From Actinomycetes bacterium (GTDB lineage Bacteria > Actinomycetota > Acidimicrobiia > Acidimicrobiales > Ilumatobacteraceae), in NCBI GenBank assembly GCA_021414085.1, contig JAIOPC010000008.1:62001-126000 (forward strand): a DNA stretch of 64,000 nt, read 5' to 3'. The notes beneath the pieces are model-generated. The model saw only the letters and a program-made list of their open reading frames with translations. It did no database searches and had not been told where the DNA came from. Below, piece after piece: positions 8,789-16,356 of the stretch (the stretch's first letter is position 1; every line of letters begins with the position of its first letter). The translations under genes and the position numbers were made by a program.

Positions 8789-10168
8789 ATGCCCGACGTC
8801 ATCACTGTTCGCTCGCCGTACGACGGCTCGGTTCTCGGAGAGATCCCCGCACAGACTGCGGCCGACGTGGATCGCGCCGTGGCGATCTGCAAGGCAGCAC
8901 TGCACGACAACCCGCTTCCGCTGTGGAAGCGCGCCGAAGTGCTCGACAATGCCGCCAACAGACTCGCCGAGCGGGTCGAAGAGTTTGCCCAGATCATCGC
9001 CAAAGAAGCAGCCAAGCCAATCAAGACTGCGCGCGTCGAAGCGCAACGGGCATCGGGCACCTTCCGGTTCGCCGCCGCGGAGGCCCGCAAACTGAGCGGC
9101 GAAATGATCCCACTCGATGCGATTCCGTCGGGGGAGGGAAAGCTGGGTTTCACGCTGCGCGTACCGATCGGTGTTGTCGGCGCGATCGCACCGTTCAACT
9201 TCCCGCTGAATCTGGTCGTGCACAAGGTCGGCCCAGCCATCGCCGCCGGTTGCCCGGTTGTGTTGAAGCCGGCAAGCCAGACGCCGTTCAGCAGCATCAC
9301 GCTGGCGAAGATGCTCGTCGAGGAGTGCGGCCTTCCGGAGGGCTACCTGCAGGTGGTCACTGGCGGCGGCGGCACCGTTGGCAACGCGATCGTTGATCAC
9401 CCTGACATTGCGCTGATTACCTTCACGGGTTCTCCCGAGGTCGGCTGGGCGATTCGGGCGCGAGCGCCACGTAAGCGCGTCGGCCTCGAGTTGGGCAACA
9501 ACGCGCCGTGCATCATCGAAGCCGATGGCGACTGGAAGGCGGCTGCAGCCAAGATCAAGGTCGCCGGTTTCAGCCATGCCGGCCAGAGCTGCATCTCCAC
9601 GCAGCGCGTGCTGGTGCACCGTTCGATTAGCGATCAGTTCACCGCTGCGCTCGTCGAGCACGTCAACACCCTGGTCGTCGGCGATCCGCTCGACGAAGCG
9701 ACCGACGTTTCGGCGCTGATCTCCACCAGCGAACGTGACCGCGTCGCAGGTTGGGTCGACGAGGCCCGCGCCGCCGGTGCCACCATTGCGGCCGGTGGCT
9801 CGCTGACTGACGACGGCGTGCTGCGCCCCACTGTGATCGCCAATGCGACTCCCGACTTGAGAGTGTGTGCGCAGGAAGTGTTCGGCCCGGTGGTTGCCGT
9901 GACCGCATACGACACGCTCGACGAGGCAATCGCGCTCGCCAACGACACGAAGTTCGGCTTGCAGGCGGCGATCTTCACGTGCGACATCGATAAGGCGCTG
10001 AAAGCGGTGCGCTCCCTCGATTTCGGTGGTGTCTTGGTCAACGAGGTGCCAACGTGGCGTGCCGACCAGCAGCCTTACGGCGGCATCCGAGACAGCGGCA
10101 ACACTCGTGAGGGGCCTGCGTTCAGCGTGAAGGAAATGACCGAGATACGAATGGTCGTTCTGGGTTAA
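8789..10168 (+). CDS. NAD(P)-dependent aldehyde dehydrogenase
   Basis: 459-residue ALDH-superfamily enzyme oxidising an aldehyde to an acid. Landmarks are FNFPLNLVVHKVGPAIAAG (catalytic Asn in FNFP), FTGSPEVG for coenzyme binding, LELG with the general-base Glu, GQSC with the nucleophilic Cys, and the EVFGPV motif. The usual ELGGN reads ELGNN here. ATG 8789 is preceded by TATCGT at 8 nt; the frame is open further upstream but runs antisense into the GDPD gene. Size and motifs resemble lactaldehyde / succinate-semialdehyde dehydrogenases; the true substrate is not clear. Confidence 0.88.
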   Translation: MPDVITVRSPYDGSVLGEIPAQTAADVDRAVAICKAALHDNPLPLWKRAEVLDNAANRLAERVEEFAQIIAKEAAKPIKTARVEAQRASGTFRFAAAEARKLSGEMIPLDAIPSGEGKLGFTLRVPIGVVGAIAPFNFPLNLVVHKVGPAIAAGCPVVLKPASQTPFSSITLAKMLVEECGLPEGYLQVVTGGGGTVGNAIVDHPDIALITFTGSPEVGWAIRARAPRKRVGLELGNNAPCIIEADGDWKAAAAKIKVAGFSHAGQSCISTQRVLVHRSISDQFTAALVEHVNTLVVGDPLDEATDVSALISTSERDRVAGWVDEARAAGATIAAGGSLTDDGVLRPTVIANATPDLRVCAQEVFGPVVAVTAYDTLDEAIALANDTKFGLQAAIFTCDIDKALKAVRSLDFGGVLVNEVPTWRADQQPYGGIRDSGNTREGPAFSVKEMTEIRMVVLG

Positions 10169-10220
10169 CAGTCGTTCTGGGTTAACAGTCGTTGAGGGTT
10201 AGCCGTCGTTCGCGGTAAGC
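10154..10220 (+). repeat. 17-bp degenerate tandem repeat at the 3' end of the ALDH gene
   Basis: Two identical 17-mers GTCGTTCTGGGTTAACA (10154-10170, 10171-10187) are followed by two decayed copies (10188-10204, 10205-10220). The first copy includes the ALDH stop codon. Confidence 0.8.
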
Positions 10221-10221
10221 G

Positions 10222-11658
10222 CTACCAATCGGTTGGTCGGTAGTCCTTCAGAAACTGACCCCACGTGTGTCGGCCGGTGTTGCTGCCGTCGATGATCGGG
10301 TCGACAATGCGGGCGGCACCGTCGACGATGTCGAGCGGCGGATGAAAGCGATGCTCGGCGCGCTTGCGTTGGGCAACATCGAAGGGATCCTCATCGCTGA
10401 CCCATCCGGTGTCCACGCTGTTCATGTGGATGCCGCTGGCGTGATAATCCGCCGCAGAGGTCCGCGTCATCATGTTGAGAGCAGCCTTGGCCATGTTGGT
10501 GTGCGGGTGGCGGGTCGTCTTCATCTTGCGGTAGAACTGGCCCTCGACCGCCGAGACGTTGACGATGTGCTTGTCGCGCGTGGGTGTACGCAGCATCAGC
10601 TGCTTGAGGCGCGCGTTCAACACGAACGGCGCTACAGCGTTCACCAGTTGCGTTTCTAGCAACTCGACCGACGACACTTCCGCCAGCGTGAGTCGCCACG
10701 AATTCCGTCCGCGCAGGTCGACCTGCTGTAGGTCTTGGTCGAGGCGGCCTTCGGGAAAGAGGTGTTGTGCGACGTCTTGATCGTCGGCGAGAAGCGGGAT
10801 CTGCGACAACTGCGCGGAGTGAGTGAGCCCGATCAAGCGCTCCTGCGTTCCGACAGGTAGTGCATCTAGTGCAGTTGACTCGCCCTCCATCATGTGGCGA
10901 TAGAACTCGGGCGGTCTACGCACCGTCTGGCATGCGTTGTTGATGATGAAGTCAAGCTGCGTGCGCGTCGCCAGCAGATGTTCGCAGAACGCCTCGACGC
11001 TCGGAGTGTGGCGCAGGTCGAGTCCGAAGATCTCAAGGCGATCTCGCCAATCGCCGAAGTCGGCCTCGCTTGCGTAGCGCGCGGCCGAGTCCCGCGGAAA
11101 TCGGGTTGTCACGATCAGCTCGGCACCGGCGCGCAGCAGCTTCAGCCCGGCCTGGTAGCCGATCTTCACGCGCCCACCAGTCAGCAACGCGACACGCCCG
11201 CGCAAGTCGGCGGTCTCGTAACGCTTGAACTCGTTGAAGTCGCCACACGCTTGGCACATTTGGTCGTAGAACGCGTGCACCGTCGTGAACTTCTGTTTGC
11301 AGACGTAGCAGTGCAGCGGCTGCTCAACGGTGCGGTCGAAGTCGGCAGTGAGCTCGGTCGGCGGGTACACGTTGGGGGAGACGTAGACATCCTTGGCCCG
11401 CAGTGTTCGAATCGCAGTCTGGTTGCGCACCGCTTCATCACGGTTGACGCGCGTTGATCGGTCGTGTTTCAACTTCTGCTTCGCTCGCTGGCGGCGCAGC
11501 TCGATGTCGGGTTGGAACACAGCGCCAGCGGCGGTGAGAAGAGCCGTGCGTTCCTCCAATGGCAACGCCTGCAGCAGGTCGCGATCGGCGACGATGGCGT
11601 CGAGCGTTTCGCGCAGTTGACGCAGCCGAGCGGCTGTCTCCTCGGCTGGCGCGTCCAT
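10222..11658 (-). CDS. Short-chain dehydrogenase/reductase with N-terminal zinc-ribbon extension
   Basis: 478 residues, about 200 more than a plain SDR. The first ~170 residues are charged and helical and then carry two CxxC pairs (CYVC and CQAC), a likely zinc ribbon. The SDR domain follows: GRVALLTGG with a modified TGxxxGxG region, FIINNA (the NNAG strand), NVSAVEG (catalytic Ser region) and a late TNMAKAAL. The usual YxxxK before KAAL is TNMAK here; a YRKMK lies nearby but at unusual spacing. The gene is divergent from the SirB1-like gene (29 bp). Substrate unknown. Confidence 0.75.
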   Translation of the reverse strand: MDAPAEETAARLRQLRETLDAIVADRDLLQALPLEERTALLTAAGAVFQPDIELRRQRAKQKLKHDRSTRVNRDEAVRNQTAIRTLRAKDVYVSPNVYPPTELTADFDRTVEQPLHCYVCKQKFTTVHAFYDQMCQACGDFNEFKRYETADLRGRVALLTGGRVKIGYQAGLKLLRAGAELIVTTRFPRDSAARYASEADFGDWRDRLEIFGLDLRHTPSVEAFCEHLLATRTQLDFIINNACQTVRRPPEFYRHMMEGESTALDALPVGTQERLIGLTHSAQLSQIPLLADDQDVAQHLFPEGRLDQDLQQVDLRGRNSWRLTLAEVSSVELLETQLVNAVAPFVLNARLKQLMLRTPTRDKHIVNVSAVEGQFYRKMKTTRHPHTNMAKAALNMMTRTSAADYHASGIHMNSVDTGWVSDEDPFDVAQRKRAEHRFHPPLDIVDGAARIVDPIIDGSNTGRHTWGQFLKDYRPTDW

Positions 11659-11665
11659 CCAGGCG

Positions 11666-11671
11666 AATGTA
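11666..11671 (-). promoter_or_regulatory. -10 element, probable leaderless promoter of SDR gene
   Basis: TACATT on the minus strand, 7 nt before ATG 11658. Confidence 0.45.
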
Positions 11672-11675
11672 CCGG

Positions 11676-11681
11676 TACGTT
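11676..11681 (+). promoter_or_regulatory. -10 element, probable leaderless promoter of SirB1-like gene
   Basis: TACGTT, 6 nt before ATG 11688; only 4 bp from the divergent SDR -10. Confidence 0.45.
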
Positions 11682-11687
11682 CACCGC

Positions 11688-12350
11688 ATGGACCCAGCCG
11701 AGCGCTTTGTGGAACTGGTCAACCAACCAGCGCCAGCGATGCATCTCGACCAGATGGCAACGCTGATCGGGGCCGCCTTCGATCCGTCAGCCGACATCGA
11801 TGGCGTCTTGCGTCGGCTCGATCAACTGGCCGCCGAGTGCGCTCCTTCGTTCGACTCGATTGTGTCGACGCTGTTCGCCTCGGGCCGATTGCGCGGAAAC
11901 ACGTCTGACTACGGCGATCCGCGGAATTCCTATCTCCACCGAGTCGTCGAACGCGGCGTCGGCATCCCCATCACGCTCAGCGTGTGCGCGATTGAGGTCG
12001 GTCGCCGACTCGGTGTTCAAATCGACGGCGTTGGCCTACCCGGCCACTTTCTCGTCGTCTGTGACGGCGAATACGCCGACCCATTTCACGGGGGCGGCCG
12101 GTACACGCCCGACGAGCTCGAGCCCGCCTGGCGCCGCATCACCGGCATGACCACAGCGCTCGATAGGCGGCTCGTGCAACCAACACATACACGCTCGATT
12201 CTGTTGCGCATGCTGAACAACTTGAAGAACACGATGGTCGCGATCGACGAACCGCTGCAGCTGCAAGTGCTCGCCAAGTTGCGTTCCGCTTTCCCGGAAC
12301 TTGCGAGCGAGCATGGCGAGCACGCTCGCTGGCTGCGACACTGGAACTGA
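11688..12350 (+). CDS. SirB1-family protein (transglutaminase-like fold)
   Basis: 220-residue protein of the SirB1 / transglutaminase-like family (DUF1347-type). Typical segments are DPRNSYLHRVVERGVGIPITLSV and the RLGVQIDGVGLPGHFLV stretch, which holds the His of the transglutaminase-like core; the usual Cys position is in the SVCAIEVG segment. Its biochemical role is not established; relatives are annotated as regulators or tetratricopeptide-linked proteins. The start at ATG 11688 is supported by a TACGTT hexamer 6 nt upstream. The stop TGA overlaps the ATG of the next gene. Confidence 0.78.
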   Translation: MDPAERFVELVNQPAPAMHLDQMATLIGAAFDPSADIDGVLRRLDQLAAECAPSFDSIVSTLFASGRLRGNTSDYGDPRNSYLHRVVERGVGIPITLSVCAIEVGRRLGVQIDGVGLPGHFLVVCDGEYADPFHGGGRYTPDELEPAWRRITGMTTALDRRLVQPTHTRSILLRMLNNLKNTMVAIDEPLQLQVLAKLRSAFPELASEHGEHARWLRHWN

Positions 12351-13381
12351 TGACACAACTCTCTGCTGGCCATCCAATCGAGACACCGCATCACCCAGTG
12401 GGTCGGCGCACGTTCCACCTCACTGACCCCACGCGGGCTAGTCGAAGCCTCGGTGTCGATCTGTGGTATCCGGCCGTTGCCAGCAACGCAGACCGCAGCG
12501 TCTACGAGTTGTTGCCCGGCATCTCCTATTCCTCCGCGCACGCGCAGCACGAGCCGGCGGCACACGCCGGGCGGTTCCCGCTCGTGCTGTTCTCGCACGG
12601 TCGCACCGGCATGCGCGTTTCGTATGCGTTTCTCTGCGAGGCGCTGGCTGCCCGTGGTGCTGTCGTTGCTTCCGCTGACCATCCGGGCGATGCGCTGGCC
12701 GATTGGTTGGTCGGCAACAACGACGACGATCGCACCAACGAGGTCAACCGCGTTGCGGATGCGCACTTCGTGCTGCATGCGCTCTTAAGCGGCGATCCGG
12801 CCCTTCCGGTCGACGTGGTGAACGCGATTGATCATGAACGCATCGTTCTCGCCGGCCACTCCTACGGCGCATACACCGCGTTCGCCACCGCGGCGGGCAG
12901 CAGGGGAGTAGCCGCACACGACCAGGTGCGCGCGATTGTTGGGCTGCAGTCGTATACGCGCACGATGAGCGACAGCCTGTTGGGGCGCATCACCCAGCCG
13001 ACGCTGATCGTTGTGTCGGGTAATGATCAGACCACGCCCGCGCCCGTAGATGCCGACCGGCCGTGGGCACTGTTGCGCGGTCACCCAACATGGCGTCTCG
13101 ATCTCGACGGCGCCGGCCATCAGGTCAGCAGCGACATCGCGTTGTACGCCGAGCTGGCCGCGCAGGTGCCCGACGTCCCGCAGTTGGTGCGGGACTATCT
13201 TGAGTTCACTGCCGCCGGGTCGCAACCGATCGGCGGACGCAGTTGGCGCGATCTCCTCGCAATTCAGGTCGCGGCGATTTGGGCGTTCCTACAGGTCGTA
13301 CTCGAACTGGACAGCGACGAAGGAATGCAAGAGGCACAGCGGTTGGAAGCAATGCCGGGTATCTCGCTGCGCCGTCGCTGA
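12350..13381 (+). CDS. Alpha/beta hydrolase, PAF-acetylhydrolase/dienelactone-hydrolase-like
   Basis: 343-residue serine hydrolase. It shows the oxyanion strand LVLFSHGRTG, nucleophile elbow GHSYGAY (Ser in GHSYG), an acidic strand after LIVVSGNDQTTP and a late GAGHQ His. The overall plan resembles bacterial platelet-activating-factor acetylhydrolase-like esterases. No signal peptide is evident. It is translationally coupled to the SirB1-like gene (TGATG). Substrate not known. Confidence 0.8.
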   Translation: MTQLSAGHPIETPHHPVGRRTFHLTDPTRASRSLGVDLWYPAVASNADRSVYELLPGISYSSAHAQHEPAAHAGRFPLVLFSHGRTGMRVSYAFLCEALAARGAVVASADHPGDALADWLVGNNDDDRTNEVNRVADAHFVLHALLSGDPALPVDVVNAIDHERIVLAGHSYGAYTAFATAAGSRGVAAHDQVRAIVGLQSYTRTMSDSLLGRITQPTLIVVSGNDQTTPAPVDADRPWALLRGHPTWRLDLDGAGHQVSSDIALYAELAAQVPDVPQLVRDYLEFTAAGSQPIGGRSWRDLLAIQVAAIWAFLQVVLELDSDEGMQEAQRLEAMPGISLRRR

Positions 13382-13394
13382 ACGAGAACGAAAC

Positions 13395-13805
13395 CTAGGC
13401 ACCCGTGTGCAGCAGAATTCCGAAGAACATCGCCGCTACTGCGCATAACGCACCGAGTGCGCCACCTACGGCGAGGGCAAGCTTGGTGCGTCCGAACTGA
13501 TGCAATGCAACGAAGGCACCGCTCGCCATGGCGAGCGCGATCTTGACCATCAGTGTTCCCTGGTACGACGAGCTCGCCGTGGTGATGTCGACCGCCATCA
13601 GGTTCCAGAGCCCAGTCGCCACCGTTACCAGGAAGGCTGGCCACGCAAGACGGGCGAAGGCTTGCGCCACGGGTTTTGTGGCGTCGCTCGCTGAGCGGCG
13701 CAGCGTCGGCACAACGCCAGCGAGTGTGAACTGACCACCCACCCAGATTGAAGCGGCAACGACGTGTAAGAAGAGTCTGATGGTGGCGGTAGTCGGCGAG
13801 AGCAC
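13395..13805 (-). CDS. CopD-like integral membrane protein
   Basis: 136-residue membrane protein with four predicted helices. The first is RLFLHVVAASIWVGGQF, a pattern of the CopD / copper-resistance D domain (His followed by W-G). Later helices are WPAFLVTVATGLWNL, IALAMASGAFVALH and a Gly/Ala-rich carboxy-terminal helix. GTG 13805 is preceded at 8 nt by TAGCCT. It lies 34 bp downstream of ispH on the same strand. A copper role is possible but unproven, as no CopC partner is nearby. Confidence 0.7.
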   Translation of the reverse strand: MLSPTTATIRLFLHVVAASIWVGGQFTLAGVVPTLRRSASDATKPVAQAFARLAWPAFLVTVATGLWNLMAVDITTASSSYQGTLMVKIALAMASGAFVALHQFGRTKLALAVGGALGALCAVAAMFFGILLHTGA

Positions 13806-13813
13806 GTCCGCTG

Positions 13814-13819
13814 AGGCTA
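13814..13819 (-). promoter_or_regulatory. -10 element, probable leaderless promoter of CopD-like gene
   Basis: TAGCCT on the minus strand, 8 nt before GTG 13805. Confidence 0.4.
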
Positions 13820-13839
13820 TCGCTCAGTACTGGCCAGCT

Positions 13840-14877
13840 TCACGAAGCGACGAGCGTCGCCAACACGTCGCTAGCCGCCAGGCCGCGATCATCAAACACA
13901 GTCGAATGACTCACCGGGCCACCGCTCATGGCGGCCGCAGCAACGCCGATGGCAGCCTGTAGGTCGCGAATGTTGCGCGGCGGAGGAAAGTATTCGTCTT
14001 CGTCGGTGACGCGCTCATGGAACACACCATGGGCGGGCGCCATGCGAGCGATGATCGCTTCGACCAACTCTTCTGGTGCCGACGCTCCAGCGGTCACACC
14101 GACGGTGCCGGAGAGGTCGTCGGGCAGCTCTTCGGCACCGTTGACGCGGTACACGCGTGGGCAGCCGGCTTCCATCGCCAGCTTCTCGAGTGCACGCGTG
14201 TTAGACGAGTTCGCCGAGCCGATGACGACGATGGCGTCGCACCGTGGCGCCATAGCCATCAAGGCCGATTGTCGGTTGGTCGTTGCGAAGCACAGATCGC
14301 TGCGCCCGGGTGACCACACGTTGGGGTAACGCTCGCGAACCGCGACAGCAACGCCCTCCCAATCGCGATGCGACAGCGTGGTTTGTGCGAGGAGCGCCAC
14401 CGGCTCGCTGAAGGCCGGAAGTGCCAGCACCTCCGCGACACTCTCCACGCGACTCATCGCTTGCGGAGCGACGGCAATGGTGCCGACCGCCTCTTCGTGA
14501 CCCTCATGGCCGACATAGACGATGTGATAGCCCTTGCCAGCGCGAACCTTGACCTCGTGGTGCACCTTGGTGACAAGGGGACAGACGGAATCGACCACGT
14601 AGCTGCCGCGAGCGCGTGCGGCGACAACGACATCGGGCGCCGAGCCGTGCGCCGACAGCATGATCGGGCAACCTGGCGGAACCTCCGCGATGTCGTCAAC
14701 AAAGACGACGCCCTGCGCCTCGAAGCGCTGGACGACGATCTTGTTGTGCACGATCTCGTGGTAGCAGTACACCGGCGGCTCGAAGCTGCGCACCATCCAC
14801 GCGAGTGCTTTGATCGCCATTTCGACCCCGGCGCAGAACCCTCTTGGTTCGGCGAGCAAGACGCGATCGACATTCAC
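13840..14877 (-). CDS. ispH: 4-hydroxy-3-methylbut-2-enyl diphosphate reductase
   Basis: 345-residue last enzyme of the MEP isoprenoid pathway. It reduces HMBPP to IPP and DMAPP using a [4Fe-4S] cluster. The three cluster Cys are in PRGFCAGV (C15), VDSVCPLV and SDLCFATT; the substrate-binding His and Glu regions (SAHGS, GHEGHEEAVG) are also present. The frame is open to a TTG at 14913, but GTG 14877 gives the normal family amino terminus and has TAGCGT 8 nt upstream. The CopD-like gene follows on the same strand. The DUF512 radical SAM gene diverges from it. Confidence 0.95.
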   Translation of the reverse strand: MNVDRVLLAEPRGFCAGVEMAIKALAWMVRSFEPPVYCYHEIVHNKIVVQRFEAQGVVFVDDIAEVPPGCPIMLSAHGSAPDVVVAARARGSYVVDSVCPLVTKVHHEVKVRAGKGYHIVYVGHEGHEEAVGTIAVAPQAMSRVESVAEVLALPAFSEPVALLAQTTLSHRDWEGVAVAVRERYPNVWSPGRSDLCFATTNRQSALMAMAPRCDAIVVIGSANSSNTRALEKLAMEAGCPRVYRVNGAEELPDDLSGTVGVTAGASAPEELVEAIIARMAPAHGVFHERVTDEDEYFPPPRNIRDLQAAIGVAAAAMSGGPVSHSTVFDDRGLAASDVLATLVAS

Positions 14878-14885
14878 TCCGTTCA

Positions 14886-14891
14886 ACGCTA
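14886..14891 (-). promoter_or_regulatory. -10 element, probable leaderless promoter of ispH
   Basis: TAGCGT on the minus strand, 8 nt before GTG 14877; it supports that start over the upstream TTG. Confidence 0.45.
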
Positions 14892-14926
14892 GCGGCGACC
14901 CCGAAGGACTCAAGGGAGCCCAGCGA

Positions 14927-14932
14927 TAGCCT
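14927..14932 (+). promoter_or_regulatory. -10 element, probable leaderless promoter of DUF512 gene
   Basis: TAGCCT, 8 nt before ATG 14941. Confidence 0.4.
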
Positions 14933-14940
14933 GATGACCC

Positions 14941-16356
14941 ATGTCATTGCCCGTCGTTGTCGCTGTCGCGCCCGGGTCCGCTGCGGAACGGGCCGGGGTT
15001 GCCGTTGGCGACGCCGTGGCCACGATTAACGGCAAGGCACCGCGCGACGTGATCGAGTGGCGCTTTGCTGCCGACGAAGCCGATCTCTCGCTGGAGGTAC
15101 TGCGCGGCGGCTTGGAGTTGACGCTGGAAGTAGCCAAGCGGGCAGGCGAGCCGCTCGGGGCTGAGGTCTCCAGCGCCGTCTTCGACAGGGTGCGCACCTG
15201 CGATAACCACTGCGAATTCTGTTTCATCTACCAACTGCCCAAGGGGCTGCGTAAGAGCCTGTACCTGAAAGACGACGACTACCGGCTGAGCTTCCTGTAC
15301 GGCAACTTCACCACCCTCACTCGGTTCACCGAGGCCGACCTCGAGCGTGTGATCACCGAACGCCTGTCGCCGCTGCATGTCAGCATCCACGCCACCGACC
15401 CCGATGTGCGCAGCCGCATGTTGAAGAACCCGCGCGGCGCGATGAGCCTGCGATGGTTGCGTGCGCTGCTCGATCACGACATCACAGTGCGTGGGCAGGT
15501 GGTGCTGTGCCCAGGCGTCAACGACGGCTTGGTGTTCGCACGCACCATGGCTGGCATTCTCGACGAGTATCCGGAACTCGAATCCGTCGCGGTCGTCCCG
15601 CTCGGGCTCAGTCGTTTCAACACCGAGACGTCGATGCGCGAGCACATTGTCGCCGAAGCGCAAGCCATCGTCGACACGATCGAAAGTTGGCAGCAGGTGT
15701 TCCTGCGCTCCATCGGGCGCCGAATGGTGTTCGCAGCCGACGAGTATTACCTCATGGCAGGGCGTCCGTTCCCCACCGCCGACGCGTACGAAGGCTTCTC
15801 GATGCACGAAGACGGCATCGGCATGGCGCGCACATTCGAGCTCGAGTTCAATGGCGCGGTCGACACCGCGACCGGCGTGCAGAGCGGCTTCTTCGCGGCG
15901 GTCGATGGCGCGCCGGCTACCGGCTACCGCGCACCGCGCAACCCAGCCGGCGATACCGGGCTGCGCGCTGAGAGCGCAGACGCCACGCCGGTGCGTCTCG
16001 CTGCGCGCCCCAACGCTCCGATTGGCATCCTCACTGGCGTGTTCGGCGCCCAAGTTTTGGAGCCATTGATACGCACGCTCGGCCGCGACGATGTGCGCGT
16101 GGTGCCTGTGGCCAACGAGTTCTTCGGGGGCAACACCGCTGTCACTGGGCTCATGGTGGGAGAGGACGTTGCGCGCACGCTCAGCGCGCAGCCTTCCGGA
16201 CACCGCTATCTACTTCCCGATGTCTGCCTCAGCGAAGGTCGCTTCCTCGATGGCACCACCGTCGCCGAATTGCCCCATCCTGTTGAGGTCGTCGCAACTG
16301 ACGGCATCTCGTTGCGCCGCGCGCTCAACACTCGCGTGCTGGAGACCGTGTCATGA
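14941..16356 (+). CDS. PDZ / radical SAM DUF512 protein
   Basis: 471-residue protein of the DUF512 family. It has a PDZ-like domain at residues 1-70 (VAPGSAAERAGVAVGD), then a radical SAM core with CDNHCEFCF (C87, C91, C94) and a carboxy-terminal DUF512 region ending in the LLPDVCLSEG and FLDGTTVAELP segments. It should bind a [4Fe-4S] cluster and S-adenosylmethionine, but the reaction is not known. The stop overlaps the ATG of der (ATGA), an arrangement also known from other phyla, which suggests a link to ribosome assembly or GTPase function. Confidence 0.88.
   Translation: MSLPVVVAVAPGSAAERAGVAVGDAVATINGKAPRDVIEWRFAADEADLSLEVLRGGLELTLEVAKRAGEPLGAEVSSAVFDRVRTCDNHCEFCFIYQLPKGLRKSLYLKDDDYRLSFLYGNFTTLTRFTEADLERVITERLSPLHVSIHATDPDVRSRMLKNPRGAMSLRWLRALLDHDITVRGQVVLCPGVNDGLVFARTMAGILDEYPELESVAVVPLGLSRFNTETSMREHIVAEAQAIVDTIESWQQVFLRSIGRRMVFAADEYYLMAGRPFPTADAYEGFSMHEDGIGMARTFELEFNGAVDTATGVQSGFFAAVDGAPATGYRAPRNPAGDTGLRAESADATPVRLAARPNAPIGILTGVFGAQVLEPLIRTLGRDDVRVVPVANEFFGGNTAVTGLMVGEDVARTLSAQPSGHRYLLPDVCLSEGRFLDGTTVAELPHPVEVVATDGISLRRALNTRVLETVS

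Noticed and set aside
8414-9661. Long open frame (415 codons, minus) opposite the ALDH gene
   Set aside because: It is antisense to a clear ALDH and has no recognisable motifs; high GC makes such frames common.
13840-14913. TTG at 14913 as the ispH start
   Set aside because: It would leave 27 bp to the divergent gene and add residues not typical of IspH; GTG 14877 has a -10 at the right distance.
14944-16203. 419-codon minus-strand frame opposite the DUF512 gene
   Set aside because: Its protein is rich in His/Arg/Glu with no domain pattern, while the plus strand is a clear radical SAM protein.
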